From a virus, in IMG/VR virus record IMGVR_UViG_3300025769_000269, positions 1 through 41,279 of that record: a DNA stretch of 41,279 bases. One strand, given 5' to 3'. The position numbers were made by a program, and so were the translations under genes. Positions within the stretch are counted from its first letter, which is position 1, and each line of letters opens with the position of its first letter. Shown in pieces: positions 29,576 to 38,701 of this stretch. The notes beneath the pieces are model-generated. The model made no database searches. It was not told where the DNA came from and saw only the letters and a list, made by a program, of their open reading frames with translations.

Positions 29576-31473
29576 TAGCGTCTGCCATCCTGTCTTAGAT
29601 CAATGCGAGGACTACCTAATTTCCATTTGCTACCCAATGCGCTTGAGTCTATCCGCAAAGCAAAAGACCGACCTCTTGCTCGCAAATAGATTTGATCAGT
29701 GTAGTCTTCAACAGGGCTTGTTGCTGTTCTTGTGACCGTTCCAGAAGCAGTGCTGTTGAAATTACCTCCTGGAAAATTACGAGCCTTTACTGTAAAAGTG
29801 GCTTGAGGAGTGCTCAACGCTGTTGAACCGTCAAATGTCAAATCAGGAACAATCCTACCAATCAAGGTAAACTTATCACCATCCCCGATATCAATAACAG
29901 AAGACTCAATGAACGAATCTATAGGAGACCCATCGTCATCATACCCAATCTCGTGGCTATAAATATAACCATTAGCAACCGCAATAGGGTATTGACGAAC
30001 CCCTCTATCTATCCACGCTGTTCTTTCAAGTGTGCCGAAATACCAAACTTTTTCTAAATAATTATAAGTCACATAACGATCATTTTCGCCATCACCACCA
30101 TTATTCACAGAGTTTGTTAATGAGGGATAAAACCATGTGACTTCCCCAAACTCTGAGTTTATACCAGAAGTAACTTTATCAGACTGCGATAAATCAAAAT
30201 CATTGAACACTTTGTCTTTTACCGTACATGGCAACTGTTGTGTTTGACCGGAATAAACATAGAAATTGTCTCTGCCCATCCAAAATACCGTATCCTCAGT
30301 AGCGACTGCCGCCTTTGGACCAACAATAGTTATATTGAGAGAAAGTTGTTGTAGGCCAAAAGTAAAAGGAGGACCAATGTAGCGCAAAGAGTGTAATGCT
30401 GTATCTGTCCAAACAAGCACTTCTCTTTTAGTTTCTACTGCTTGTATAAAAGTAGAACCCGAACCGAGCCTAAGATCACCTGCTGTGTTAGTAGCTGTAG
30501 GATACCAAACTAAAGGATTTTCTTGATCTGAAAATCGAATAAGCAAAGGGTCTTGTGTTCCATCGCCTTGTGTAGCACTTGAACTTGCATTAACGCTATC
30601 ACAACCAAAAGCAAGAACATGGCGATCTTGATCAGATACCAGCACTTGTTTAGCAATCGTTGGTACGCTTCTAGCACTTGCATCTCTCGTGCTTAGTTCA
30701 ACAGCTCTTGTGCTCAAAGTATTAGTGGCATCCCAGTAGTAAATACCTGAATCTCTGGCATTTATAATTAAATCTTCCCCGAAATTATCCTGCGTCCAAA
30801 GTCGTAACTCAGTAGTTGTTGTTATACCTCCTGGAGCGGCAGAACCCCATGTCCCCCGACCGTATGTTCCTGCGCCCCAGCCTGTACCACCAACGGTAGT
30901 ATCTAGCCCAACATTGATTTGGTATGCTCCTACGACAGAACCCCCACCGTTTCCGGTATCCGAAGCATCTGCCGTAACGCTAACAGAAATAGTGTAGGTG
31001 TCTGCGTCTACCACAGAAACAACTTGATGCTCAGCGTTTAATATTTCCGCCGTTACATTTCCGCCTAAACTCACAGCCCCACTAAATGTAACAAAGTCGT
31101 TTTGCTGACAACCGTGGCTTGTGTCCGTTACTGTTATTACGGAACTGCCATTTGTCGCGGAAAAAGTCACATCTCCTGCAGAGGTTGTTTCTCTTATGGG
31201 GGTGATATCGTATAAGGTTGTGCCTTCTTCGATATAGTATTTTAAATGCGTACCAATGCCGAGATAGTTAGAACTATCTAACGCAACCCAAGTGTGAAGC
31301 GCACGAGCTGAACCCAAATAAGTAGAAGAAGTAAGTTTTTCCCAACCACCTATCTTTTCGGGGAATCCAAATCTAAACCTAATTTTATCACAATCATACC
31401 AGCCTCCTTCATTACTATATGAAGTAACTTCTCTGTTGATTCCTGGTTTGAACTGTAACTTGGTTAAAGGCAT
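29575..31473 (-). CDS. Virion protein, tail/packaged-DNA stabilisation type
   Basis: A 632-residue beta-rich protein. The N-terminus MPLTKLQFKPGINREVTSYS followed by GGWYDCDKIRFRFGFPEKIG is a widespread marine podovirus signature; later regions contain LSTRDASARSVPTIAKQVLV and VFWMGRDNFYVYSGQTQQLP, typical of a repeated beta-propeller-like fold. By length and pattern it matches proteins often annotated as phage stabilisation or tail proteins (P22 gp10-like). It probably forms the tail tube or plug below the adaptor rings. AGGTGA precedes the ATG. Assignment to a specific tail part is inferred. Confidence 0.75.
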   Translation of the reverse strand: MPLTKLQFKPGINREVTSYSNEGGWYDCDKIRFRFGFPEKIGGWEKLTSSTYLGSARALHTWVALDSSNYLGIGTHLKYYIEEGTTLYDITPIRETTSAGDVTFSATNGSSVITVTDTSHGCQQNDFVTFSGAVSLGGNVTAEILNAEHQVVSVVDADTYTISVSVTADASDTGNGGGSVVGAYQINVGLDTTVGGTGWGAGTYGRGTWGSAAPGGITTTTELRLWTQDNFGEDLIINARDSGIYYWDATNTLSTRAVELSTRDASARSVPTIAKQVLVSDQDRHVLAFGCDSVNASSSATQGDGTQDPLLIRFSDQENPLVWYPTATNTAGDLRLGSGSTFIQAVETKREVLVWTDTALHSLRYIGPPFTFGLQQLSLNITIVGPKAAVATEDTVFWMGRDNFYVYSGQTQQLPCTVKDKVFNDFDLSQSDKVTSGINSEFGEVTWFYPSLTNSVNNGGDGENDRYVTYNYLEKVWYFGTLERTAWIDRGVRQYPIAVANGYIYSHEIGYDDDGSPIDSFIESSVIDIGDGDKFTLIGRIVPDLTFDGSTALSTPQATFTVKARNFPGGNFNSTASGTVTRTATSPVEDYTDQIYLRARGRSFALRIDSSALGSKWKLGSPRIDLRQDGRR

Positions 31474-31483
31474 TGGGGTTCAC

Positions 31484-32725
31484 CTAAGTCTTGATGATGT
31501 AGTTCAAAATAAGTGTAGGTTGGACGTTGTTGTGAGCAGTATCCGAACCAACAGCACCCGATTTTCCAATATTTGGTACGAGACCAGAGTCAGAATAGGC
31601 CAAAGAATAAGCTGTAACATTGTTGTAAGAGGCTTTGCCCGGAATAGCTCTTGTCGCACCCTCTTCTTCGGTAATATCTACAGCAATTTCCCGACCCCCA
31701 ACAGTTTCTCTGCGAAGCAGAAGGTGTGTGTGGTCCGCCATCTCTGCTTCGGTTAAAGTGTGCGTTTCATCACCCCCTGAAGCACCTAATGTGTCACCAT
31801 CAACACCCCCGCTTTGACCCGTTAGGCGATCTGCTGAAGTTCCGCCCATATCGTCTTGACCCGCAATAGTGCGACCCCGCAAATCAGGAACATTAAAGGT
31901 GGTAGACCCATCCCCTGAACCATAAGTTGTGCCGAGCACGGCAAACAAATCAGAGTAAGTTGTTCGGCTAATCGCCTGACCGTACAAAAGCAACCACCCT
32001 GAAGGAGCGGATGTCCCTGCATACGGCATAATCATGCCCGATAGGAAGGCTACAGGAGGGGTGGTATAACTAAATGAACCGTCACCATCACTGGTAACAT
32101 ACTGCCCAGATGTACCATTTCCTGAAATGTTTAGAGCCGCCGCACCGACAGAGTTATCAATAAGCTCGTCTGCACCTACAGAGTCGTCAGCCATTTTTGC
32201 ATTAGTCACTGCATCAGCGGCTATTTTTGCTGTGGTAACTGCAAGGTCATTTATTTTTGCTGTAGTGACTGCATCGTCGGCTAGTTGAGCTGTGTCAATA
32301 TCTCCATCTGATAATGTAGAAATACTGTTTACTGCCGCACCAGAACCAGCACCATCGGCGTAAATGATGGCTTGTTTACCGTCTGCAACTGTAACATTGC
32401 TACCCGACCCTTGCGAAAAGATAGCTGACTGACCAGAGTTGTTGGCAACAAAATACAACTTTTCTTGATCGTTAGGTGAGATGGTTATGGTATTCGTACC
32501 AGAAGGTGACCCACCTAATACCAAAACTTTATGGCCGCCCTCAGAAAGCGATCCATCGGAAGTTGTAAGCGTATGAGTTGTGCCTGATAGGGTGATTTCA
32601 ACAACGCCGTTAATACCCCTGTCGATAATATCGAAATTAGTATTGGTTGTATCCCCCCAAGCACCAGATTGTTCACCAGTGGCGGGTTTTTCTATACCTA
32701 AATTTGCTGTGTATGTAGAAGCCAT
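31484..32725 (-). CDS. Tail fibre with decapeptide repeats and collar domain
   Basis: A 413-residue fibre. Residues 1-130 form an N-terminal virion-binding part (GAWGDTTNTNFDIIDRGING). Residues about 141-195 hold five roughly 10-residue repeats such as DAVTTAKIND and DAVTNAKMAD, which form a trimeric stalk. Residues 229-287 are a phage tail collar domain (MIMPYAGTSAPSGWLLLYGQ, then YGSGDGSTTFNVPDLRGR). The C-terminus has THLLLRRE and ends NNVQPTLILNYIIKT, as in collar/microcystin-dependent-type proteins. Likely contacts the host surface. AAAAGG precedes the ATG. Confidence 0.88.
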   Translation of the reverse strand: MASTYTANLGIEKPATGEQSGAWGDTTNTNFDIIDRGINGVVEITLSGTTHTLTTSDGSLSEGGHKVLVLGGSPSGTNTITISPNDQEKLYFVANNSGQSAIFSQGSGSNVTVADGKQAIIYADGAGSGAAVNSISTLSDGDIDTAQLADDAVTTAKINDLAVTTAKIAADAVTNAKMADDSVGADELIDNSVGAAALNISGNGTSGQYVTSDGDGSFSYTTPPVAFLSGMIMPYAGTSAPSGWLLLYGQAISRTTYSDLFAVLGTTYGSGDGSTTFNVPDLRGRTIAGQDDMGGTSADRLTGQSGGVDGDTLGASGGDETHTLTEAEMADHTHLLLRRETVGGREIAVDITEEEGATRAIPGKASYNNVTAYSLAYSDSGLVPNIGKSGAVGSDTAHNNVQPTLILNYIIKT

Positions 32726-32740
32726 TTTGTAACCTTTTAA

Positions 32741-34234
32741 TTATGCCGCTATTTCCCCCCAAGAAGGAGCTTGAGACGGAGATATCGCACCCCAAGAAGG
32801 TGTTTGATCTGGGACTATTGTTCCCCATACTAGCACTCTTCCTACTTCTCCGGTAGCAGAATTACCCGTAACCGCTACATTTGCATCAGCCACAACAGTT
32901 ACAGAACCCAAAGAAGCCGTAGCAGAATTACCTGTAACCACTACATTTGCATCAGCCACAACAGTTACAGAACCTACCGCTCCCGTAGCCGGAATACCCG
33001 TGGCTGGAACATTTGCATCACCCGTAACCGTTACAGCTTGAACAAACCCATCATTTGTAAAAGTAGTTGAGCCGTTTGCACCATCAAAGTGCAGTAAAGT
33101 AGGAGTGTTGCCATCCGCAGTGTATGCCGAAGTTGGCGGGGTAAAGTCGTTCCCGTCATATCTGTCTACCGCAGATATACGAAGTTCGTCTATATACCCT
33201 TCCCAAGTATTAGAGCCATTAAAATCTGAACCAATATGTATATTCGCGGCAGTGGCCGTTGTTCCAAAAAGTGTGTCATCTACTTTAACGCCATCTACAA
33301 AAACAGAGTAAGTATTACCAAAAGGATCACCTCTAGTAACCGCAATATGAACCCAAGTGTTTGCTGAAAACACGCCATTTATGTTAAATAGCGTTCCGTT
33401 TGCTCGAATAATTAACAGATTATCCGTTGCTTGGCGGAAAGCTAACGCATTGTTAGATGTGGAATCCCTAGAGTCAAAGAAAACTGCATCTTGTGTCCCG
33501 CTGGTTGGTCTGACCCACATATCTATTGTAAAAGGGTCGCTTCCAAAGTTGTATGTTTCTTGAGACTCTAAATAATCTCCGGAGCCGTCTAAAAGTAAAC
33601 TTGCCCCACCAAATTTCGACTGAGCTGTGGATATTTGAGCATCTCCAAACCCAGAGAAAATAATTGGGGCAGGAAGAGACGCCCTAGCACTTACGCCGCT
33701 TGGTTGAACATTTGCTCCTGCCGCTACCGTTACACTGCCAACAGCACCAGTAGCCGCAATCCCTGTAGCTGGAACATTTGCTTTACCTGTTACATCAACA
33801 CTGCCAACTGCGCCAGTAGCGGCTTCACCTGTCACAGCTACGTCTGCATCTGCTTTTACCGTTACACTACCTACTGCGCCAGTAGCGGCTTCACCTGTTA
33901 CAGGAACATTTGCTATACCTGTTGCGGTGACTGTACCAACTGCGCCAGTAGCGGCTTCACCTGTAGGACTAATAACGGCTTCCGCAAGTACAGTAACAGA
34001 GCCCTCACTACCTGTAGCCGATTCACCTGTAACAGATACATCCGCTCCAGCGGCGACGGTAACACTGCCAACACCTGTTGTTCCTACTAAGCCAGTAACA
34101 GGGATATTAGCAATACCTGTAGCCGTAACTGTCCCAACACCACCTGTGGCAGAAACGCCCGTAACAAATACATTAGTATCCGTCGCGCCTTGCGCCGATA
34201 AAGCATCATTAGATAGTGTGGTAATACCTAGCAT
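32741..34234 (-). CDS. Adhesin-like fibre: LamG-like domain flanked by 22-residue repeats
   Basis: A 497-residue protein. Residues 22-178 hold seven tandem 22-residue repeats of the type VPVTGEAATGAVGSVTVKAD; residues 400-470 hold about three more. Between them, residues about 200-395 read as a concanavalin/laminin-G-like lectin domain: KFGGASLLLDGSGDYL, FTIDMWVRPTSGTQDAVFFD, NTWVHIAVTRG, YSVFVDGVKV and YIDELRISAV. The end repeats PSWGAISPSQAPSWGE. Such domains bind glycans, so a receptor-binding or virion decoration role is likely. The repeat DNA (66-base unit) could vary by recombination. Confidence 0.82.
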   Translation of the reverse strand: MLGITTLSNDALSAQGATDTNVFVTGVSATGGVGTVTATGIANIPVTGLVGTTGVGSVTVAAGADVSVTGESATGSEGSVTVLAEAVISPTGEAATGAVGTVTATGIANVPVTGEAATGAVGSVTVKADADVAVTGEAATGAVGSVDVTGKANVPATGIAATGAVGSVTVAAGANVQPSGVSARASLPAPIIFSGFGDAQISTAQSKFGGASLLLDGSGDYLESQETYNFGSDPFTIDMWVRPTSGTQDAVFFDSRDSTSNNALAFRQATDNLLIIRANGTLFNINGVFSANTWVHIAVTRGDPFGNTYSVFVDGVKVDDTLFGTTATAANIHIGSDFNGSNTWEGYIDELRISAVDRYDGNDFTPPTSAYTADGNTPTLLHFDGANGSTTFTNDGFVQAVTVTGDANVPATGIPATGAVGSVTVVADANVVVTGNSATASLGSVTVVADANVAVTGNSATGEVGRVLVWGTIVPDQTPSWGAISPSQAPSWGEIAA

Positions 34235-34244
34235 TCAAACCTAC

Positions 34245-34613
34245 CTAAACGTCCTCAATAATCCAGCCATCCCCTGTTGACTCGTAAAGATCATCGCTCC
34301 ATTTAGCTCGTTGATTCGCACCAACATTGGTGGGCACTGCTTGAGGACATTCGTAAACACATTTAGTTTCGTCTAATACCCAAGTCCTGTAAGGCTTAGG
34401 GGGTATAAAAGCATCTCTTACAGAATCATAAGTGAAACCTATCCCAGCAAAGTTTTTCCGCAAAGGTGTACCGCCAAGTAGGTGTTCACCTTCATGTGTG
34501 TTGTAACTTGTTTGAACCCACGCACTTGCATCTGGGAAAGTATCAATTACATCCTGTTCCGCAACAATAACCTCTGTTACCACACCATTTACGACTTTCG
34601 CAAAATGACTCAT
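34245..34613 (-). CDS. Conserved small virion protein
   Basis: A 122-residue protein of a family common in cyanophage and pelagiphage virion regions. It begins MSHFAKVVNGVVTEVIVAEQ and has WVQTSYNTHEGEHLLGGTP, then KNFAGIGFTYDSVRDAFIPP and KPYRTWVLDE. The function is not established; it usually sits beside tail fibre genes, as here between two adhesin-like proteins. Possibly a fibre-assembly or fibre-tip protein. A weak ribosome site is present at the end of the upstream gene. Confidence 0.75.
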   Translation of the reverse strand: MSHFAKVVNGVVTEVIVAEQDVIDTFPDASAWVQTSYNTHEGEHLLGGTPLRKNFAGIGFTYDSVRDAFIPPKPYRTWVLDETKCVYECPQAVPTNVGANQRAKWSDDLYESTGDGWIIEDV

Positions 34614-34622
34614 ACTTAAACC

Positions 34623-35624
34623 CTACCCGATATAAGACCCTGACGAATTGTATACTAGAATAGTGTCATCTCCCGAAGTAGAAACACTGGGACTTCCTGT
34701 TGTTGAACCTGAGTATTTGATGGTCGGCATACGCAAAATCACAACACCTGATCCGCCGTTTCCGCCGGAAAGACCCCCAGTAGAATATGTTGTAGCACCG
34801 CCGCCTGCGCCACCAGTGTTTGCCGTTCCGGGATTACCGTTACCGTTACCTGTGCTACCCGCACCGCCGCCGCCAGCACCGCCCGGACCGCCTGAACCAA
34901 TGTTTCCGTTATTATAATACCCTGCACCGCCGCCACCGCCGCGAGTTACAGAAGAGCCTGTAATACTAGAAGCAAGTCCGTCACCACCATCACCAGCATC
35001 ACCGCCGCTACCTTCTTGACCAGTTTCACCAGCACCGCCACCGCCGCCACCGCCTGAACCAGCCGTACCAGTTAGAGATACCCCCCCGTTGCTACCTTGC
35101 CCTGCTATGCCTTGTCCTTCTTCTCCCGGATCTCTACCGTTAGCACCAGCACCGCCGCCTCCAGATCCACCATCATTTGGTTCACCACTATTTGTAGATT
35201 CTGTGCCACCTCCACCTCCACCTGTGGACGTAACCGTGGTAAACCCTGTCCCTGAAATCGAACTATTTGCACCGTTTGAACCTCTAGCACCAGCGTTGCC
35301 GCTACCCCCTGCACCAACTGTTACAGTTATGGTAGACCCCTGAGGCAAGAGTATAGGCGTTTCCGTGCTGGAGTTTCCACCAGATGTCTCGCTAGCATAA
35401 CTGTTTCGATAGCCACCAGCACCGCCGCCGCCAGCACCGTTATTAAAGGCTCCACAGCCACCGCCAGCCGCCCCGCCAGCTACAACTAAATAAGATATTT
35501 CAGTGTCCGTAGTAGGCCAATTATCCCCCTGCTGAAAAATGCTTTGTTCTTTTAAATCATACACGCCACCTTCAGTCTCTACATCAGTGACCTGTATGCC
35601 GATATATGACCCATTTCTGTGCAT
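34623..35624 (-). CDS. Glycine-rich adhesin (polyglycine sandwich-like)
   Basis: A 333-residue fibre-tip protein. After an N-terminal part with EGGVYDLKEQSIFQQGDNWP, residues about 43-300 are dominated by glycine runs (GGGGGGGAGETGQEGSGGDA), entered by YLVVAGGAAGGG and closed by GGSGVVILRMP. This glycine-rich domain resembles that of phage adhesins which form polyglycine-II helix bundles with variable loops for receptor binding. The first and last segments share NGSYIG and SGSYIG. Likely determines host specificity. TAATG joins it to the preceding gene. Confidence 0.8.
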   Translation of the reverse strand: MHRNGSYIGIQVTDVETEGGVYDLKEQSIFQQGDNWPTTDTEISYLVVAGGAAGGGCGAFNNGAGGGGAGGYRNSYASETSGGNSSTETPILLPQGSTITVTVGAGGSGNAGARGSNGANSSISGTGFTTVTSTGGGGGGTESTNSGEPNDGGSGGGGAGANGRDPGEEGQGIAGQGSNGGVSLTGTAGSGGGGGGGAGETGQEGSGGDAGDGGDGLASSITGSSVTRGGGGGAGYYNNGNIGSGGPGGAGGGGAGSTGNGNGNPGTANTGGAGGGATTYSTGGLSGGNGGSGVVILRMPTIKYSGSTTGSPSVSTSGDDTILVYNSSGSYIG

Positions 35625-35986
35625 TAGCTTATTTCCTCATAGGAAATTACAACTTCAAGATCTCCTGTTGCATTTGCACCACCGCGGATAGAGTTGTTTT
35701 CTTCAAGGTAAATACTAGAGTTTTTGTCCAACAAAACGATAGTGGTATCAGCAGGAACATTTATGGTATTTGCAAATTTATATCCTGTACTACCGTTGTA
35801 GTAATCCATTGTAACTTGTGCCGCATTTGTTCCGTCTACATTTGCAACCAAAACAGTGTTTACTTTGAAAACCTTGTTTGACCCGCTTGTGTTACTAAGC
35901 AGGGTTGTAGTTGTAGTCGTACCAAGGGCGGCTCCTGTTGTTTTGCCTGTAATAGTTGATACATTTACAATATTCGGTGCGGCCAT
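35624..35986 (-). CDS. Small beta-rich virion protein
   Basis: A 120-residue protein starting at ATG 35986 with GGAGGG ahead. It begins MAAPNIVNVSTITGKTTGAA, followed by TLLSNTSGSNKVFKVNTVLV and ending DLEVVISYEEIS. This pattern is common in marine phage virion operons. It is predicted to be a compact beta sandwich, probably a fibre or capsid decoration protein. Overlaps the next gene by 1 base. Function by family context only. Confidence 0.72.
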   Translation of the reverse strand: MAAPNIVNVSTITGKTTGAALGTTTTTTLLSNTSGSNKVFKVNTVLVANVDGTNAAQVTMDYYNGSTGYKFANTINVPADTTIVLLDKNSSIYLEENNSIRGGANATGDLEVVISYEEIS

Positions 35987-35987
35987 T

Positions 35988-37304
35988 TTACCCTCCAAAC
36001 ACTATAGCCATCGCTATAGCCTTTCCTGTTGTTGCGGCAGATGAACCATTAATCTGTACATCTGTTGTTGCATTCAATGTTCCTGTAACCAACACATGAG
36101 GAGATGAGTTCTTAATCTCTAATCTTTCAGTCCCACCAACAACATGACGCTGTTGATCGGCGGCGTGAAACTGGAAGTAGTTGTTGGTATCACCTTCATG
36201 AATGATTTGATCAGCAAGATAAATATCATCTACAGCATTGATGTTGCCACTAATATTTAGGTTACTGCCATCAAAAGTCAGATTAGCTTCCCCATTCATA
36301 GCATCTGTGCCAGTAGCCGTAAGAACTCTGTTGTTAGCACCATTTGTCATAAAGTCAGAAACATCAACAGATACTTCATCAGCAGTAACATCAATGCCTG
36401 TACCCGCACCAACAGCAAGCGACCCGCTTGTTGTGATACTGCCAGTAAGACCATTACCACCACTTACAGAAGTGACTGTGCCTGTACTTGTGGTAAAACC
36501 AGAGTCGTTATTGAACCCAGATATGTTGATGTTACCTTTGGTCAACTTTCGTTGGACATTACTCGCATCCACGACCACAAAAAAGTCACCATCGCCATCT
36601 GTGGTAGAAGTAGTCAACTCTGACAAATCTACATTGATAGTAACTGTCGCTGTTTCTGAACCGCCACCTGATACATCAATAGCACTACCCGCTGTGATGT
36701 CAGCGACATAATTGCCTGTTGTATCCGTGCCTAACGCAACAGAGTTTGCTTGGATAGTGGTGGTGAGTGTTATATTGCTCGTACCATCAAAACTGACACC
36801 TGTAGCCGCTACATCGCCACTCAAAGCAATAGTGCGACCTGTGGCTAATGCTGTAGCCGTAGCCGCATTGCCCGTGATATCAGAAGAAATGGTGGCAGGA
36901 AGCCGTGCGTCAGCTACTGTTCCACTAGCAAGATTGCTGGCATTTAAGTTAGTTAACGCACTACCGTTAGCGGCAATGAGGTTATCACTGCCGTCAAGAT
37001 AAATGGCTTTATCCGCCGGATAGGTGATAAATATTTCTTTGGCTGAAGACGAGAAACTAACTTTTGACCCTGAGTTTGTGCTGGCTAACACCGTAGTTCT
37101 TTGCAAAGTAGTTGTGCCAGACACAAAAGTACCAAGCCCTACTTCGTAATCGGAACCCTCAACACAAACATAGTATGTCGTATCACTATTAGACAAAGCA
37201 GAACTAAAGGTTGAAAACCCCGTAACTGCCCCAGCTAGTACGAAATCCGAAGTACCAGAGGTGGTGGTTGTTTCTTTTATCCTATCCGCAATGACAAGTG
37301 CCAT
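35988..37304 (-). CDS. Long tail fibre protein, beta-repeat rich
   Basis: A 438-residue Ser/Thr/Gly/Asn-rich protein. The N-terminal 95 residues (MALVIADRIKETTTTSGTSD and YYVCVEGSDYEVGLGTFVSG) form a typical marine phage fibre attachment domain. The middle contains repeated tail-fibre motifs such as ISSDITGNAATATALATG and GTVTSVSGGNGLTGSITTSG. The C-terminal part has LNISGNINAVDDIYLADQII and VQINGSSAATTG. Expected to be a trimeric fibre shaft. GGGGC before ATG is a modest ribosome site. Confidence 0.8.
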   Translation of the reverse strand: MALVIADRIKETTTTSGTSDFVLAGAVTGFSTFSSALSNSDTTYYVCVEGSDYEVGLGTFVSGTTTLQRTTVLASTNSGSKVSFSSSAKEIFITYPADKAIYLDGSDNLIAANGSALTNLNASNLASGTVADARLPATISSDITGNAATATALATGRTIALSGDVAATGVSFDGTSNITLTTTIQANSVALGTDTTGNYVADITAGSAIDVSGGGSETATVTINVDLSELTTSTTDGDGDFFVVVDASNVQRKLTKGNINISGFNNDSGFTTSTGTVTSVSGGNGLTGSITTSGSLAVGAGTGIDVTADEVSVDVSDFMTNGANNRVLTATGTDAMNGEANLTFDGSNLNISGNINAVDDIYLADQIIHEGDTNNYFQFHAADQQRHVVGGTERLEIKNSSPHVLVTGTLNATTDVQINGSSAATTGKAIAMAIVFGG

Positions 37305-37317
37305 GTTTAGCCCCTAC

Positions 37318-37761
37318 TTAGGCAATGCGGATAATAGCGTTACTTGCATCCGCAGTTGGAAACTGAATAGTAAAGTCCCCCGCTGTCGAGGTTTTATCAC
37401 CACCAAAAGCAAGAACAACTACTGAGTCCGTTGTGCCAGAACCACCACCTGTTGTGGTGTTATAAATAAGAGCACCGTTGGCTGTAATTGTTGCTGTGCT
37501 AAAGGTAAGATCATCAAAGTCAGTAAATGCCGTCGTACCACTTGTGGTAGGGGTGACATTAGTCAATGCCCCACCGCCAGCACTATACCCTGTGCCACTT
37601 ACCTCATTAGTCGCGCTATAATCAGTTGTGGTGGCTCCTAGAGTTGCACTGCTAGTATACAGAGCAAGTTTAAAGCTATGGCCTGTAGAGGCCGTAAAAT
37701 CATGTTGAGCTTGGAGTAGTTCCTGTTTAAAGGAAGTACACATTGCTTGGGTGATAGCCAT
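37318..37761 (-). CDS. Conserved virion protein
   Basis: A 147-residue protein starting at ATG 37761, which overlaps the previous stop as ATGA with AAGGAG ahead. The N-terminus AITQAMCTSFKQELLQAQHD followed by FKLALYTSSATLGATTTDYS is found widely in marine phage tail or fibre regions. The protein ends in a short beta-rich domain. Likely a minor tail or baseplate-like component; specific function unknown. Confidence 0.75.
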   Translation of the reverse strand: MAITQAMCTSFKQELLQAQHDFTASTGHSFKLALYTSSATLGATTTDYSATNEVSGTGYSAGGGALTNVTPTTSGTTAFTDFDDLTFSTATITANGALIYNTTTGGGSGTTDSVVVLAFGGDKTSTAGDFTIQFPTADASNAIIRIA

Positions 37762-38054
37762 CAAAATCTCCTTATCGCTTCAGCCAGTTCAGGATGCCCC
37801 GCATCCAATAATTTATTATATACAGTAGTTCTATCACTTCGAATAGCCTCTCGCATATAAAACGCCACAACTTTTTCCATATGCTTTTGGAACGCTCTGG
37901 CTTGGTCTCGTATAGCTGGGGGTGCGGAATCTGAGACCGAAATCAATTTATTTACGCACCGCTCTGCGACTTCATCAGGGGTAAACCCCCGATTCTGGGT
38001 CGTTTGCACCGTTACAATCGGTGTTTCAGGAAGTTTCAAATCAGCTTTAAACAT
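37761..38054 (-). CDS. Small helical virion-operon protein
   Basis: A 97-residue protein with the conserved GFTPDEVAERCVNKLISVSD, APPAIRDQARAFQ and YMREAIRSDRTTVYNKLLDA segments seen in cyanophage and pelagiphage late regions. It ends GHPELAEAIRRF. All-helical, cytoplasmic. Possibly a chaperone or minor virion component. TAATG connects it to the adaptor gene upstream. Confidence 0.72.
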   Translation of the reverse strand: MFKADLKLPETPIVTVQTTQNRGFTPDEVAERCVNKLISVSDSAPPAIRDQARAFQKHMEKVVAFYMREAIRSDRTTVYNKLLDAGHPELAEAIRRF

Positions 38055-38701
38055 TATGCTTTTTGCCTCATTAACATCCCTTGACGATAAGCATCAGTAA
38101 CCTCAAGTGCTTCCCCGAAGTTTTTCAGCCTACCAATAGCCTCAGCAAACATTTTTTCATACTGCTGAAGCACATCAGCTTCGCCCTTCATAAAAGTATA
38201 CGCCTCTAGGAGACTTCCGTAAAGAAGAGCTCTATCTGCATTAGTGCTGAGCCATGTTGTTCCACTCGCCACACCCGCAGTGAGGCTGTTTGGTCGGTAC
38301 ATATAATGCAACTCAGCGGTATAATTATCATCAGGGGTAGGCGCAATAATCAAATTGCTTACATCAAAGTAAGCGTAATATTTCGGCACACCTGTTGTAG
38401 CAGGGTTAGGGTTTACTTCCTGGATAAAGTTCACATCTTTGTATAACAAAAAGACATGGTTGCTAGAACTAATAATAGATAGAGACAAAGGCGTTAAAAA
38501 ATCCGTAGGGACAGCAAGGTACTTATTACCTGATGTCATAGCTCCTGTAGCGTTTTTGCGGAAAAACTCAAGTTGTACAGATTTAAGAATACGCTCTTCT
38601 GCCCCTTTGATAAAATCATCAAGGTGGTTAACAAAAGTTGTTTCTTGGTTTTCTGTATAATCTTGGATAGCTGTTTTAAGCTCTGCGTATGTGAAACTCA
38701 T
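38054..38701 (-). CDS. Head-tail adaptor-like protein (gp4/gp11 type)
   Basis: A 215-residue protein. It starts FTYAELKTAIQDYTENQETT followed by FVNHLDDFIKGAEERILKSV, and has a YLAVPTDFLTPLSL strand and a RALLYGSLLEAYTFMKGEAD helix. This is the pattern of phage adaptor proteins that form the ring below the portal. A second adaptor-like protein is encoded nearby (38994-39674). The ATGA overlap couples it with the zinc-ribbon gene. Assignment by pattern and position. Confidence 0.72.
   Translation of the reverse strand: MSFTYAELKTAIQDYTENQETTFVNHLDDFIKGAEERILKSVQLEFFRKNATGAMTSGNKYLAVPTDFLTPLSLSIISSSNHVFLLYKDVNFIQEVNPNPATTGVPKYYAYFDVSNLIIAPTPDDNYTAELHYMYRPNSLTAGVASGTTWLSTNADRALLYGSLLEAYTFMKGEADVLQQYEKMFAEAIGRLKNFGEALEVTDAYRQGMLMRQKA

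Noticed and set aside
34648-35343. Proline-rich plus-strand frames
   Set aside because: They are the antisense of the glycine-rich adhesin; Gly codons read backwards give Pro and Ala.
35988-37304. Plus-strand frames at 36238-36711 and 36712-37002
   Set aside because: Val/Ala/Pro-rich shadows of the Thr/Ser-rich tail fibre on the other strand.
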